From Streptomyces atratus (GTDB lineage Bacteria; Actinomycetota; Actinomycetes; Streptomycetales; Streptomycetaceae), in NCBI RefSeq assembly GCF_014648655.1, contig NZ_BMRN01000012.1, positions 148,194 through 212,193 on the forward strand: DNA of 64,000 nt, written 5' to 3'. Below the pieces are notes generated by a model. The model did not search any database, was not told where the DNA came from, and worked only from the letters and a program-made list of their open reading frames with translations. This document shows, piece after piece, positions 49,403 through 58,149 of the stretch (the stretch's first letter is position 1; every line of letters begins with the position of its first letter). The translations under genes and the position numbers were made by a program.

Positions 49403-51460
49403 ATGGCTGAACTCGACCGACGCCGTTTCATGCAACTCGCCGGAGGCGCTGCCGCCTTCACCATGCTGTCGAACAGCATCGCCCGCGCTGCCTCCCTCCC
49501 GGCGAAAGGTGCCACCGGCACCCTTGAGGATGTCGAGCACATCGTCGTGCTGATGCAGGAGAACCGCTCGTTCGACCACTACTTCGGCACACTCAAGGGT
49601 GTACGTGGTTTCGGTGACCCACGTCCGGTGACATTGCCCAGCGGCAAACCGGTGTGGCACCAGGCCTCCGGCACCAAGGAAGTGCTGCCGTTCCGGCCGA
49701 CGGCCGACAACCTCGGACTCCAGTTCATCCAGGACCTCAACCACGACTGGGCGGGCAGCCACCGGGCGTTCAACAAGGGCGCGTACGACCAGTGGGTGCC
49801 CGCCAAGTCGGCGACGACGATGGCCTACCTCACCCGCGAGGACATACCGTTCCACTACGCTCTCGCCGACGCGTTCACCGTCTGCGACGCGTACCACTGC
49901 TCCTTCATCGGCTCGACGGACCCGAACCGCTACTACATGTGGACGGGATATACCGGAAACGACGGCACCGGCGGCGGCCCCGTGCTCGGGAACGACGAGG
50001 CGGGGTACGGGTGGACGACGTACCCCGAACGACTGGAGAAGGCCGGGGTGTCCTGGAAGATCTATCAGGACATCGGCGACGGGCTCGACGCCGCCGGGTC
50101 CTGGGGTTGGATCAGCGACGCATACCGTGGGAACTACGGTGACAACTCGCTGCTCTACTTCAACAATTACCGCAATGCCAAGCCCGGCGACCCCCTCTAC
50201 GACAAGGCGCGCACCGGGACCGACGTCAAGAACGGCGACGGGCTCTTCGACAGGCTCCGGGCCGATGTGAAGGCCGGGTCCCTGCCGAAGATCTCCTGGA
50301 TCGCCGCCCCGGAAGCCTTCACCGAGCACCCCAACTGGCCCGCGAATTACGGTGCCTGGTACATCGCGCAGGTGCTGGACGCGCTGACGTCCAACCCGGA
50401 GGTGTGGGGGAGGACCGCCCTGTTCATCACGTACGACGAGAACGACGGCTTCTTCGATCACATCGTGCCGCCGTACCCGCCGTCCGGGGCCGCGCAGGGG
50501 CTGTCCACCGTGGCGACCTCCGCTGACTACTTTGCGGGCAGAATAGGTTACGCCGCAGGCCCGTACGGTCTTGGGCAGCGCGTGCCGATGCTGGTCGTCT
50601 CGCCGTGGAGCACCGGAGGGTTCTCCTGCTCCGAGGTCTTCGACCACACCTCGATCATCCGGTTCATGGAACGTCGCTTCGGGGTGAAGGAACCGAACAT
50701 CTCGCCCTGGCGTCGCGCCATCTGCGGTGATCTCACCTCCGCCTTCGACTTCGGCCGTACGGACACCGCCCCGGCCGCCCTGCCCTCCACGGCCGGGTAC
50801 CTGCCCCCGGACCGCAACCGGCATCCCGACTATGTGCCCGTGCCGCCCGCCGTCGGCAGCGTTCCCAAACAGGAACCGGGCTCCCGTCCCACCCGTCCGC
50901 TGCCGTACGCGCCGTTCGTGGACGGCTCGGCGTATCCGGCGACCGGAAAGTACGGCCTCACCTTCAGCGGCGGCTCCGCGGCCGGAGCGCAGTTCCTGGT
51001 CACGTCCGCGAACCGTACCGACGGACCGTGGACGTACACCACCGAGGCCGGCAAGTCGCTCTCCGACACCTGGAACACGGTCTACTCGAACGGGGTGACC
51101 AACCTCAGTGTGTACGGTCCGAACGGCTTCCTGCGCACCTTCAAGGGGCCCGGCAAGGCGGCGGGGCCCGAGGTGACCGCTCGCCACAACGCCACCAATG
51201 GGCATCTGGACCTGACGATGACTCATACGGGCTCCGGCGAAGCTCATTTGACGTTGACCGACGCATACGGCGGCTCTTCCCAGACGTTCACGGTGCGCGC
51301 TGGCGCGACCGTGAACCACTCGGTGGACCTGCGGGGGAGCAGCCGCTGGTACGACATCTCGGTGGTCTGTGACGCGGACACCACGTTCCTGCGCCGCTTT
51401 GCCGGACACGTCGAGACGGGCGAGGCGGGTACGAGCGATCCGGCCCTGATTGCAGGCTGA
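49403..51460 (+). CDS. Phosphocholine-specific phospholipase C
   Basis: A 685-residue Tat-exported phosphoesterase. The signal has LDRRRFMQLAGGAAAF at residues 3-18. The catalytic part begins VLMQENRSFDHYFGTLKGVR (metal-binding Glu-Asn), then HDWAGSHRAFNKG, CSFIGSTDPNRYYMWTG with the probable nucleophile Thr/Ser region, KISWIAAPEAFTEHPNWP, ITYDENDGFFDHIVPP with the Asp-Glu-Asn-Asp metal cluster. Two C-terminal DUF756-type beta domains (about residues 500-585 and 590-675) complete the family layout. It cleaves phosphatidylcholine or sphingomyelin outside the cell. The decayed sphingomyelinase at 11790 had a related target. Confidence 0.9.
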   Translation: MAELDRRRFMQLAGGAAAFTMLSNSIARAASLPAKGATGTLEDVEHIVVLMQENRSFDHYFGTLKGVRGFGDPRPVTLPSGKPVWHQASGTKEVLPFRPTADNLGLQFIQDLNHDWAGSHRAFNKGAYDQWVPAKSATTMAYLTREDIPFHYALADAFTVCDAYHCSFIGSTDPNRYYMWTGYTGNDGTGGGPVLGNDEAGYGWTTYPERLEKAGVSWKIYQDIGDGLDAAGSWGWISDAYRGNYGDNSLLYFNNYRNAKPGDPLYDKARTGTDVKNGDGLFDRLRADVKAGSLPKISWIAAPEAFTEHPNWPANYGAWYIAQVLDALTSNPEVWGRTALFITYDENDGFFDHIVPPYPPSGAAQGLSTVATSADYFAGRIGYAAGPYGLGQRVPMLVVSPWSTGGFSCSEVFDHTSIIRFMERRFGVKEPNISPWRRAICGDLTSAFDFGRTDTAPAALPSTAGYLPPDRNRHPDYVPVPPAVGSVPKQEPGSRPTRPLPYAPFVDGSAYPATGKYGLTFSGGSAAGAQFLVTSANRTDGPWTYTTEAGKSLSDTWNTVYSNGVTNLSVYGPNGFLRTFKGPGKAAGPEVTARHNATNGHLDLTMTHTGSGEAHLTLTDAYGGSSQTFTVRAGATVNHSVDLRGSSRWYDISVVCDADTTFLRRFAGHVETGEAGTSDPALIAG

Positions 51461-51789
51461 CCGTGGGGGCGGGGGAAGGTGTCCATGCCCCCGCCCCCTC
51501 GGCCGGTCCGGGTGTCTGACCACCCGGCGGCCCGCTGTCGCCGGTGGGATGCAGTGCTCGTAGGTCATGAGTTCCAGTGCACAGTCCCGGCCAACTGGAC
51601 GGCACCCCGCTCCGCTGCAGGTGCTCCGGGTGACGACCTGCCTGTGGATGTGCCCGCCGGCACCGACGAGACCCTGGCCAACCTCGTCAGCCGCGAGGCG
51701 CGTAAAGAACTTTTGCCAATCTTGAAGCAACCAATAGACGCTGCCGACTTTCTGACGTCTCGCGCCCTGCGATCGATGGGAGACACGAG
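51461..51789. other. Intergenic region before the M1 peptidase
   Basis: 329 bp without a gene I can support. An open frame from 51479 has a Pro/Arg-rich start and no ribosome-binding site. No strong hairpin follows the phospholipase stop. Confidence 0.45.
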
Positions 51790-53259
51790 ATGAAACCGCA
51801 TATGGCGAAGGGCAGCCGGCCTCGGTCGGCGGTCCCGGGCCGTCTGTCCGGCTGGGCTCCGGCCACAGCACTCCTCCTGGCCGTGACAACGTCCTGCACC
51901 GGCTCCGCACCGGGAAACGGTGCCGTCGCGGTCAAAAAGCCCGGCACGGCCGGAGTGGGGGATCGGCTGTTCCCGGCGCTCGGCAATGGCGGCTATGACG
52001 TGGTGCACTACGGGCTGACGCTGGATTACGTGCCCGAGACCAACCACCTGAAGGGGGCGGCGGTCATCACAGCGCGGGCCACCCAGGACCTGAGCCGCTT
52101 CAACCTCGACCTGTCAGGGCTGCGGGTACGCACCGCCACAGTGCAAGGAGCCAAGGCCCAAATCGCTCGCTCGGGCGACGAATTGCTCGTGACACCGGCG
52201 AAGACGGTGAGGAACCGCGAAGTCTTCAAGACAGTCGTCACCTACGACGGCACACCGCGCACGCTCAAGGACGACGACGGAGGCCTGGAAGGCTGGATGG
52301 AGACCGACGACGGCTCGACGGCCCTGGGTCAGCCGTCCGGCTCCATGACCTGGTTCCCGGGCAACCATCACCCGTCGGACAAGGCCACGTACGACACCAC
52401 GGTCACCGTACCCAAGGACGAGGACGGCGACCCCTACGACGTGATCAGCAACGGCAAGCTGATCACGGAGGAGGACAAGGGCAAAACGGTGACCTGGCAC
52501 TGGCGCACCGAGGAGCCCATGGCCAGCTACCTCGCCCACGTCTCCGTCGGCTACTTCGAGATCCACAAGGGCTGGACGGACGATGACGTGCCTGTCTACG
52601 TCGCCATCGACCCCGACGAGGCCGAAGACTCCGCCGATGTCGCAGACCTGGTGCCCGAGATCGTCGACTGGGCCGGCAAACGCTTCGGCCCCTACCCCTT
52701 CTCCTCGACCGGTGCCATCGTCGACCACCTGCCCGGGCTCGACTACGCCCTGGAGACCCAGACCAAGCCCTACTTCGGCGAGGCGCCCGAAGAGGCGCTG
52801 CTCGTGCACGAACTGGCACACCAGTGGTTCGGCAACTCAGTCACCCCGCGCAAGTGGAAGGACATGTGGCTCAGCGAGGGTCTGGCCACCTACGCGGAGT
52901 GGCTTTGGGAGGAGGAGCGGGGCAACAGGAGCACCACGGAGATCTTCGAGGACTTCTACGACGGCACGGACACCGAGAGCGAGGGCATCTGGGCGTTCCC
53001 GCCGGCGGATCCGCCCAGCGGAGGGCGCGTCTGCGACCCGCCCGTCTACGGACGCGGTGCCATGGTCGTGCACAAGGTGCGCAGGGCCGTCGGCGACGAT
53101 ACCTTCTTCGACATCCTTCGTACCTGGACCCGGCAGCACCGGCACGGCAATGCTGACACCCGGCAGTTCATCGCCCTGTGCGAGAGCAAGTCCGGGAAGG
53201 ACTTGACCGCGCTCTTCAACACCTGGCTCTTCGGCAAGAAGAAGCCCTCCCGGATATGA
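51790..53259 (+). CDS. M1-family metallopeptidase, lipoprotein
   Basis: A 489-residue aminopeptidase-like enzyme. The N-terminus has a lipoprotein signal ending LLLAVTTSCTGS, so it would be anchored outside the membrane. The N-terminal beta domain (YDVVHYGLTLDYVPETNHL) precedes the catalytic domain with HELAH at residues 340-344 and the third zinc ligand Glu363 in WLSEGLATYAEW. The GAMEN-type exopeptidase loop is not clear; the corresponding stretch is LPGLDYALETQT, as in shorter actinobacterial M1 proteins. Lacks the C-terminal helical domain of full-size M1 enzymes. It removes N-terminal residues from peptides. ATG 51802 is an alternative start. Confidence 0.88.
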   Translation: MKPHMAKGSRPRSAVPGRLSGWAPATALLLAVTTSCTGSAPGNGAVAVKKPGTAGVGDRLFPALGNGGYDVVHYGLTLDYVPETNHLKGAAVITARATQDLSRFNLDLSGLRVRTATVQGAKAQIARSGDELLVTPAKTVRNREVFKTVVTYDGTPRTLKDDDGGLEGWMETDDGSTALGQPSGSMTWFPGNHHPSDKATYDTTVTVPKDEDGDPYDVISNGKLITEEDKGKTVTWHWRTEEPMASYLAHVSVGYFEIHKGWTDDDVPVYVAIDPDEAEDSADVADLVPEIVDWAGKRFGPYPFSSTGAIVDHLPGLDYALETQTKPYFGEAPEEALLVHELAHQWFGNSVTPRKWKDMWLSEGLATYAEWLWEEERGNRSTTEIFEDFYDGTDTESEGIWAFPPADPPSGGRVCDPPVYGRGAMVVHKVRRAVGDDTFFDILRTWTRQHRHGNADTRQFIALCESKSGKDLTALFNTWLFGKKKPSRI

Positions 53260-53277
53260 GGAGGGCGATCCGACGAG

Positions 53278-53307
53278 AGAAGGGCTCTCCCCGGGGAAAG
53301 CCCTTCT
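53278..53307. terminator. Hairpin after the M1 peptidase gene
   Basis: 9-bp arms AGAAGGGCT (53278-53286) and AGCCCTTCT (53299-53307) around a 12-base loop, 18 bp past the peptidase stop and before the end of the decayed protease on the other strand. Confidence 0.65.
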
Positions 53308-53324
53308 CCAGCCGGCAGGAGGCC

Positions 53325-54390
53325 CTACGCAGGCGGGTACACCAGCGTGATCTCGCCGGTCTCGTCCGTATCCGGGTACATGGACACCTCACCGTCGGAC
53401 CACCGCACCAGGAAGTCGTCCGGGTGGCGGTTGTCCGTGTAGTCGCCGGCGCCCAGGATGGTGGCGTGCGTCCAGAGCCGGTTGGGCTTCTTGACCTGGA
53501 TCTCGCCGTGGAAACCGTTCTGATCACCAACTCGGCACCGCCGACGACGTCCTCGACGTTCTTGCCGCCGCGCGGTTCGAGCTGCAGGAAGTTGAAGTCG
53601 AGGTCGGCCGCGGCGTCCGGGCCCTTGGACAGGTAGCGCTTGTCGACGTAGATATGCCCAGACTTGACGGTGAAGGAGCCGTGCGGCTTCTTCCCGTCGT
53701 CGTACTGTGGGACGAACGCGAGGTTCTTGCGCGCGTCCTGGTCGTCGAAGCAGTGACCGGCGCTCATCACGATGTTCTTGCCGGGGCTCTTGACGACCGT
53801 GCCACCGCAGAAGCGGCCGGTTTCGGTGCCGTTGTTCCAGAAGAAGGTGCCGACGATGGGCAACCCTTGGAACGGCTGGCCGGCGGCGCGATCCATCCTG
53901 GCCGGAGCAGGAAAGTGCTTGGCCTCCTGCTCCTTGACGGGCTTCGTGGCCCGCATGCGCTCCGGGGTCCAGTAGTCGTCGGCGTCAGCCGGCGTGAACT
54001 CGCGCGTGTCGTCGTCCCCGCCCGCCGGGACAGGGGTCGGCGGAACGGAAGACCGGTCCTCCGGGACAGGGGCCGACGGAACGGCTGTTCCTCCGGGGCG
54101 GCGGTCGGCGAAACGGAAAACTCCTCCGGTGGGACGGAGGCCGGCGGAACAGAAGGCTGCTCCGGGACAGCATGCGGCGAAACGGAGGACTGTTCCGCCG
54201 GGGTGCTCGGGGTGGCGTTCCCCGAGGGAGTCGGATCGCCTTGGTCGGCAATCGCCGGAAAGCCCAGACCGCTCAGACCCTCCGGTCGGCCGACGTGCCG
54301 GTATTCGTCGCGAACACCGCCACCCCTACGGAGGTTGCGGCCACAATCGCCGACGCGATCCCTGATCCGCCGGTAGCGTCGACTGCCCCA
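53325..54390 (-). pseudogene. Trypsin-like serine peptidase, multiply frameshifted
   Basis: From right to left: a signal-like hydrophobic segment (SAIVAATSVGVAVFATNTG), a Pro/Ser linker with PSVPP-type repeats in two frames, DDYWTPERMRATKPVKEQ, then the peptidase start IVGTFFWNNGTETGRFCGGT, VMSAGHCFDD (catalytic His), VDKRYLSKGPDAAADLDFNF (Asp region). Before the catalytic Ser domain the frame shifts at about 53520 and a different ending follows (GEIQVKKPNRLWTHATILGA, GDYTDNRHPDDFLVRWSDGE), an FG-GAP/VCBS-like tail. The Ser region is gone. At least three frameshifts make it inactive. Confidence 0.72.
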
Positions 54391-54416
54391 TCACCGTCAA
54401 CAACCTCTCAGGGACC

Positions 54417-54863
54417 ATGACACCGCAACTCGCACAACCCGTCATCGATACCCACGTCATCCTCCGCACGGGCGACAAGCTGCTGCTCTCCCAACGCGGC
54501 GGCCCATACGGATACGGCCGCTGGCACCTGCCGTCCGGCAAGCTCGATCAGGGCGAGCCCCTGCCGGACGGGGCCGCCCGTGAGCTGATGGAGGAGACCG
54601 GGGTATCGGTCGACCCCGCACACCTGCGCCTGGTGCACGTCGTGCACCACAAGCAGAGCGACACCGTCGAACGCATCGGGTTCTTCTTCCTGGCCACCGA
54701 GTGGACCGGAGAGCCCGTCAACCGGGAACCGGACAAGTGCCTGGCCCTGGAGTGGCACACCGTGCACGACCTGCCCGAGGACATCATCGAATACCCCAGG
54801 GAAGGGCTCCTCGGGTACCTGGACGGCGACGGCAGAGCAATGACAGAACACGGCTGGACCTGA
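54417..54863 (+). CDS. Nudix hydrolase
   Basis: A 148-residue protein. The Nudix box is complete: GKLDQGEPL begins it and RELMEETGV ends it (G-x5-E-x7-R-E-x2-E-E-x-G), at about residues 41-63. The start WHLPSGKLDQGE and the C-terminal LEWHTVHDLPEDIIEYP are usual for the NTP-pyrophosphohydrolase-like branch. It would hydrolyse a nucleoside diphosphate linked to another moiety; the substrate is not readable. A second Nudix gene follows 115 bp on. Confidence 0.9.
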   Translation: MTPQLAQPVIDTHVILRTGDKLLLSQRGGPYGYGRWHLPSGKLDQGEPLPDGAARELMEETGVSVDPAHLRLVHVVHHKQSDTVERIGFFFLATEWTGEPVNREPDKCLALEWHTVHDLPEDIIEYPREGLLGYLDGDGRAMTEHGWT

Positions 54864-54978
54864 CCCTCAGGAGAAGGGCCGAACTCCCTCATGAGAGGAG
54901 TTCAGCCTGTTCTTCGGCGGTCGAATTCTCTTGCGCTTGCACTCCAGAGCGAACCCGGACAAAAAGAGGAGTCCCCCT

Positions 54979-55590
54979 GTGCTGAACCAGAAGCCCAGCG
55001 GCACGACGGAATCAACCGACGCCCCGAGCGAGCCCGCCAAGACGACCTGGATGCCCCGCGAGGAATGGGTCAAGACCCAGCCCCAGGCACTCATCGCCTC
55101 CTGCGTTGTACTCCTCGACCAGCAGGGCCGGATGCTCATGCTGCGCTACGCCCCCGGACAGCCGAGCGCCGGAAGCTGGTGGTTGCCGGGCGGCATGCTC
55201 GATCACGGCGAAGATCCGTTGACAGCGGCATGTCGGGAGATGCACGAGGAGACCGGCATGGAGATGAGTTCGGTCCCAAGGCTGATCGGCGTCGACCACC
55301 GCGTCAATGTTGGCGGCACCGGACCGGTGCTCGACTGCTTCTTCCACGGAGGGACCGTCGCGGATGGACTCCCGATCCGCCTGAGCCCCGAGCACGACCA
55401 GCATGCCTTTCTCGGGCTGGACGAACTCAATGACACGCCCCTCGCCGAGCACGTGCGCACCCTCGAAGCACTTCACACTGCCGCCACAACGGGAACCGTC
55501 GTCTGCCTGCGGGAAGGGCAGCCGCTCGGACCTGACGGTTCACCGCTGTGGCGTCAAACCAAGGCGCAACTGGAGCAAGGCCGCCAATGA
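54979..55590 (+). CDS. Nudix hydrolase
   Basis: A 203-residue protein. GTG 54979 follows GAGGAG by 8 bp. After a 40-residue polar leader comes the Nudix fold: LIASCVVLLDQQGRMLMLRY, then the box GGMLDHGEDPLTAACREMHE plus ETGM with all key residues, LIGVDHRVNVGG and a C-terminal helix. It resembles the putative MutT/ADP-ribose-type enzymes often paired with ABC or kinase genes. Its stop overlaps the ATG of a decayed response-regulator gene (ATGA), which suggests a former operon. Confidence 0.9.
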   Translation: MLNQKPSGTTESTDAPSEPAKTTWMPREEWVKTQPQALIASCVVLLDQQGRMLMLRYAPGQPSAGSWWLPGGMLDHGEDPLTAACREMHEETGMEMSSVPRLIGVDHRVNVGGTGPVLDCFFHGGTVADGLPIRLSPEHDQHAFLGLDELNDTPLAEHVRTLEALHTAATTGTVVCLREGQPLGPDGSPLWRQTKAQLEQGRQ

Positions 55591-55890
55591 GAACTATCGG
55601 ATCTCCCGCCGGCGGTACCCGGACCACGGTCAAGGCTCTTTCCGCAGACCCCTTCTCTGAAGCGGGAGTTCGCACGCACTTGCGGACACGCCCCGAGATC
55701 GACCTCGTGGTAGACGACGATCCCTCCGATGACCCGCAGGTGACAGTCATTGGTGGCCGACACCGTCAGCGACGACGTGCCGGTGCTGCTGCGCCATGCC
55801 CGGCGCACCAGCACCACTCGCACCGTCCTCATCGTGGCCGACTTCTCGGAACAGGCAGTGCTCGGGGCCGTGGGCTGCGGGGTGGCGGAA
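55587..55890 (+). pseudogene. Response-regulator receiver-domain remnant
   Basis: ATG 55587 overlaps the Nudix stop. The frame reads VKALSADPFSEAGVRTHLRT, RPEIDLVVDDDPSDDPQV, then after a shift near 55745 VVADTVSDDVPVLLRHARRT, STTRTVLIVADFSEQAVLGA, VGCGVAE, matching the receiver half of a Streptomyces LuxR-type regulator with an atypical, Asp-rich acidic pocket. The DNA-binding half is absent. Confidence 0.58.
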
Positions 55891-56733
55891 TCCGTAAGTC
55901 GTCGACGACTCTGTGGCCCGCGTCGCCGACTTCCGCGGATCGTTCCGCACGGAGACCGAGCAGCGCATCGGCGCCCTGGATACGTACTGCCGTGCCTGCC
56001 GCCGCCCGGAGTGATCTCGCCGATGCCAAAACCGCAGGGAAGAAGGTCCGTCAGGAAAACGTCCCACACGGCGAGTACCGATACAACTGCCTGAACTGTC
56101 GGTGTGATGTGTGCTGCACCGCCGCCACCAAAGGCTGCGCCAGGCGTCGGGTCGCCGCACAACCTGAGGGACCTGAGGGGCAGTCCGGGGTGACGGGGCA
56201 GGTCCACGAAAGCCGCCGTGGAACCCCTGCTCGCCTCGGGTGATGTCGGTGCCGACGGGTGGATCGGGCTGAGCCCCGCCTTCGACCTCGCTGAAGACCT
56301 GCCGAAGGTGTGGACACACGCGCCGGGACTCCTCCGGGAAGGTCGTATGTCTCCCGCAGCCCTGGCCATGGCCATTCGGCGAGTGCGCCGTCCTCGTTGA
56401 CGCGGTAGGCCGGCAGCCGTGCGGCCAGGGCGCGCCGGCGGGTGGCGGACGGGTGGCCGGGGAGCTGTCGGCCGCGGTGGTCAGTGCGGCGTGGTGTGTG
56501 GTGCGGCCGCGATCGACGATCTCGTCGGCCATGTACAGGGCGGTGGGACGCTGGTCTGCGGCCCTGCGCGCCTTCGGCCCGGCGGCCACGGTCACGACCA
56601 CTGAAACACTGGTCACGGTGCCGGACACGATCGGGGCCTGGAAGCGGCCGGCTACGACGAGCAGTTCGGCATCACGGGCGGGCTTCCCACGGACCGCTTC
56701 GGGTCGATACGGTCGCCCACCCCCGCCCGTCCC
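55891..56733. other. Scrambled region without an assignable gene
   Basis: Short open stretches occur on both strands. On the plus strand a segment around 56075 encodes NCLNCRCDVCC, and one near 56218 reads EPLLASGDVGADGWIG; on the minus strand TALYMADEIVDRGRTTHH lies near 56530. None extends into a complete gene, none has a convincing start, and I recognise no family. It is probably decayed coding DNA. Confidence 0.5.
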
Positions 56734-57270
56734 TCAGCCCAGCGCGCCGGCCAAGGCGCTGTCGGCCGCGACGCGCGACTCCTGCCACAGCGTGGTGACC
56801 GGCACCCACACATGGACCCCCCTGGGCATGCCCACGGTGGCTGCCCGGAACGTGACGCCCAGGTGGGAAGGGTTGGCAGATACGGACAGGCTGCCGACGA
56901 CGTGTCCTTCGGTTGCCGCCGGGTCCGCCGTGCGGACGGCTGCGTACGCACGCTCGCCCCGCGAAAGGACGTAGGGTCCGCTCTCGGCAGGCGGTACGGT
57001 CTCGGCGGAGCCGTCCAGGCCCCTGAAGGTGATCGTCGGGATGCGGTCCACGACGCAGGCCCGGCCGCCATGGTTGGTGACGCTGATACGGGCGACGTTC
57101 CGTTGTCCGCCGGGTGCGGCATGCAGATCGAGGGCCTTCTCCGGACAGATTCCGGGGCGGCTCACGGATGCGGCGGATGCGGTGCCGATCGTGGCCGACG
57201 CTGCGGTGGCGGTCAGGGTCAGCGCGGCTGCGACGGTGAGGGCGGAGGCGAGAGCGGAGCGGAGACGCAT
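56734..57270 (-). CDS. Secreted DUF4232 protein
   Basis: A 178-residue exported protein. ATG 57270 follows GGGAGAAACACC; the signal MRLRSALASALTVAAALTLT is probably cut after ATIGTA or ASAAS. The mature domain has QRNVARISVTNHGGRACVVD, IPTITFRGLDG and SRGERAYAAVRTADP, with a Cys pair (after PGI and in RACVV), matching DUF4232, a beta-sandwich of unknown role found throughout Streptomyces. A palindrome lies 111 bp upstream. Confidence 0.85.
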   Translation of the reverse strand: MRLRSALASALTVAAALTLTATAASATIGTASAASVSRPGICPEKALDLHAAPGGQRNVARISVTNHGGRACVVDRIPTITFRGLDGSAETVPPAESGPYVLSRGERAYAAVRTADPAATEGHVVGSLSVSANPSHLGVTFRAATVGMPRGVHVWVPVTTLWQESRVAADSALAGALG

Positions 57271-57380
57271 GGTGTTTCTCCCGTTGGATCGACAGCCTGC
57301 GGATGCGGCCGGACGGCCCGGCGGCCGGTGAGGCCGACATCGCCAGTGTGACCGGTATGCCCCGATCTCCGCGACAGATC

Positions 57381-57403
57381 AGACATATCGGTTCGATATA
57401 TCT
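57381..57403. promoter_or_regulatory. AT-rich inverted repeat upstream of the DUF4232 gene
   Basis: 10-bp arms AGACATATCG (57381-57390) and CGATATATCT (57394-57403) with one mismatch and a GTT spacer. It is strikingly AT-rich for this genome. Placed 111 bp before DUF4232 and just after the membrane-protein gene on the same strand, it looks like an operator for an unidentified regulator (PadR- or MarR-type sites are similar in style). Confidence 0.55.
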
Positions 57404-57449
57404 GGCGACGGGGTGGAGCCGGGGCCTCGTGACCGCGGGGCGGGAGCGC

Positions 57450-58030
57450 CACGCCGTCCCGGCCGAGCCGTCCTGCACCGTAGGACTGCGGATGTGAAGG
57501 ACAAGAGCGGTAGTGATCAGCGCTTTCGTGACGAGCGCCGACAGAAGGGCCACGGCCCAGACCCACGTGTAGTGCTCATAGGCCCAACCGCCCGTTCGAG
57601 CATGGTGCTCACGGCTCGGGCCCATCATCTCCACACATGCCGTGCCGAGCAGCGTCAGCAGTGCGAAACAGAGGACCGTGATGCCGATCCTGACCGCCGA
57701 ACGGGCCTTCTCCGCTGCCCGGTTCGTCTTGCCGAGAGATATCACCCCGACGGTGAACACCACCGGTATCAGCGCACCGACCGCCCTTGCGAAGCCGTAA
57801 CCCCCGCCCGGGAAGCAGTCGCGTGCCCACCTCCACGAGCCGGGGCCGCCGAGCGTGGACCCGATGGCCGGGACGACGATGCCGAGGACCACCGCCACCG
57901 TGCAGCCGCAGCCGAAGACGGTGTCCCGGCGTCGGCCGGACGGGGCGTCGGCCTTGCGCGGCGGGCGCGCGGTGTGCACCGGCGAGCCGGACGCCGCCCT
58001 ACACCTGCGGGGCTTGCCGGAACCGCCCAC
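57450..58030 (-). CDS. Membrane protein, hypothetical (3' end uncertain)
   Basis: GTG 58030 has a strong GAGGAGG site 8 bp upstream. A 37-residue polar leader is followed by four hydrophobic stretches: TVFGCGCTVAVVLGIVVPAI, ARAVGALIPVVFTVGVISLG, VRIGITVLCFALLTLLGTAC and VWAVALLSALVTKALITTAL. After LVLHIRSPTV coding character fades, but no in-frame stop occurs until 56672, inside the DUF4232 gene in another frame. The true stop may have been lost by a frameshift. No family recognised; the end at 57450 is my estimate of where real coding ends. Confidence 0.55.
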
Positions 58031-58149
58031 GGTGTCGTCCTCCTCGGTCGGGGAACACGCCGACGGCGGTGGCGTACGGCGGTTCGGGTCGCAGCAGCCT
58101 ACGGAGTGAGGGCGCGGGAGACCGCCGCGGCCACCCCACCCGTACGCCG

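Noticed and set aside
51479..51793. A 104-residue frame between phospholipase C and M1 peptidase
   Set aside because: No ribosome-binding site and Pro/Arg-rich start; overlaps the M1 start codon.
56672..57449. Extension of the membrane-protein frame to 56672
   Set aside because: It runs through the promoter and body of the DUF4232 gene in another frame and loses hydrophobic or coding character; retained only as a note.
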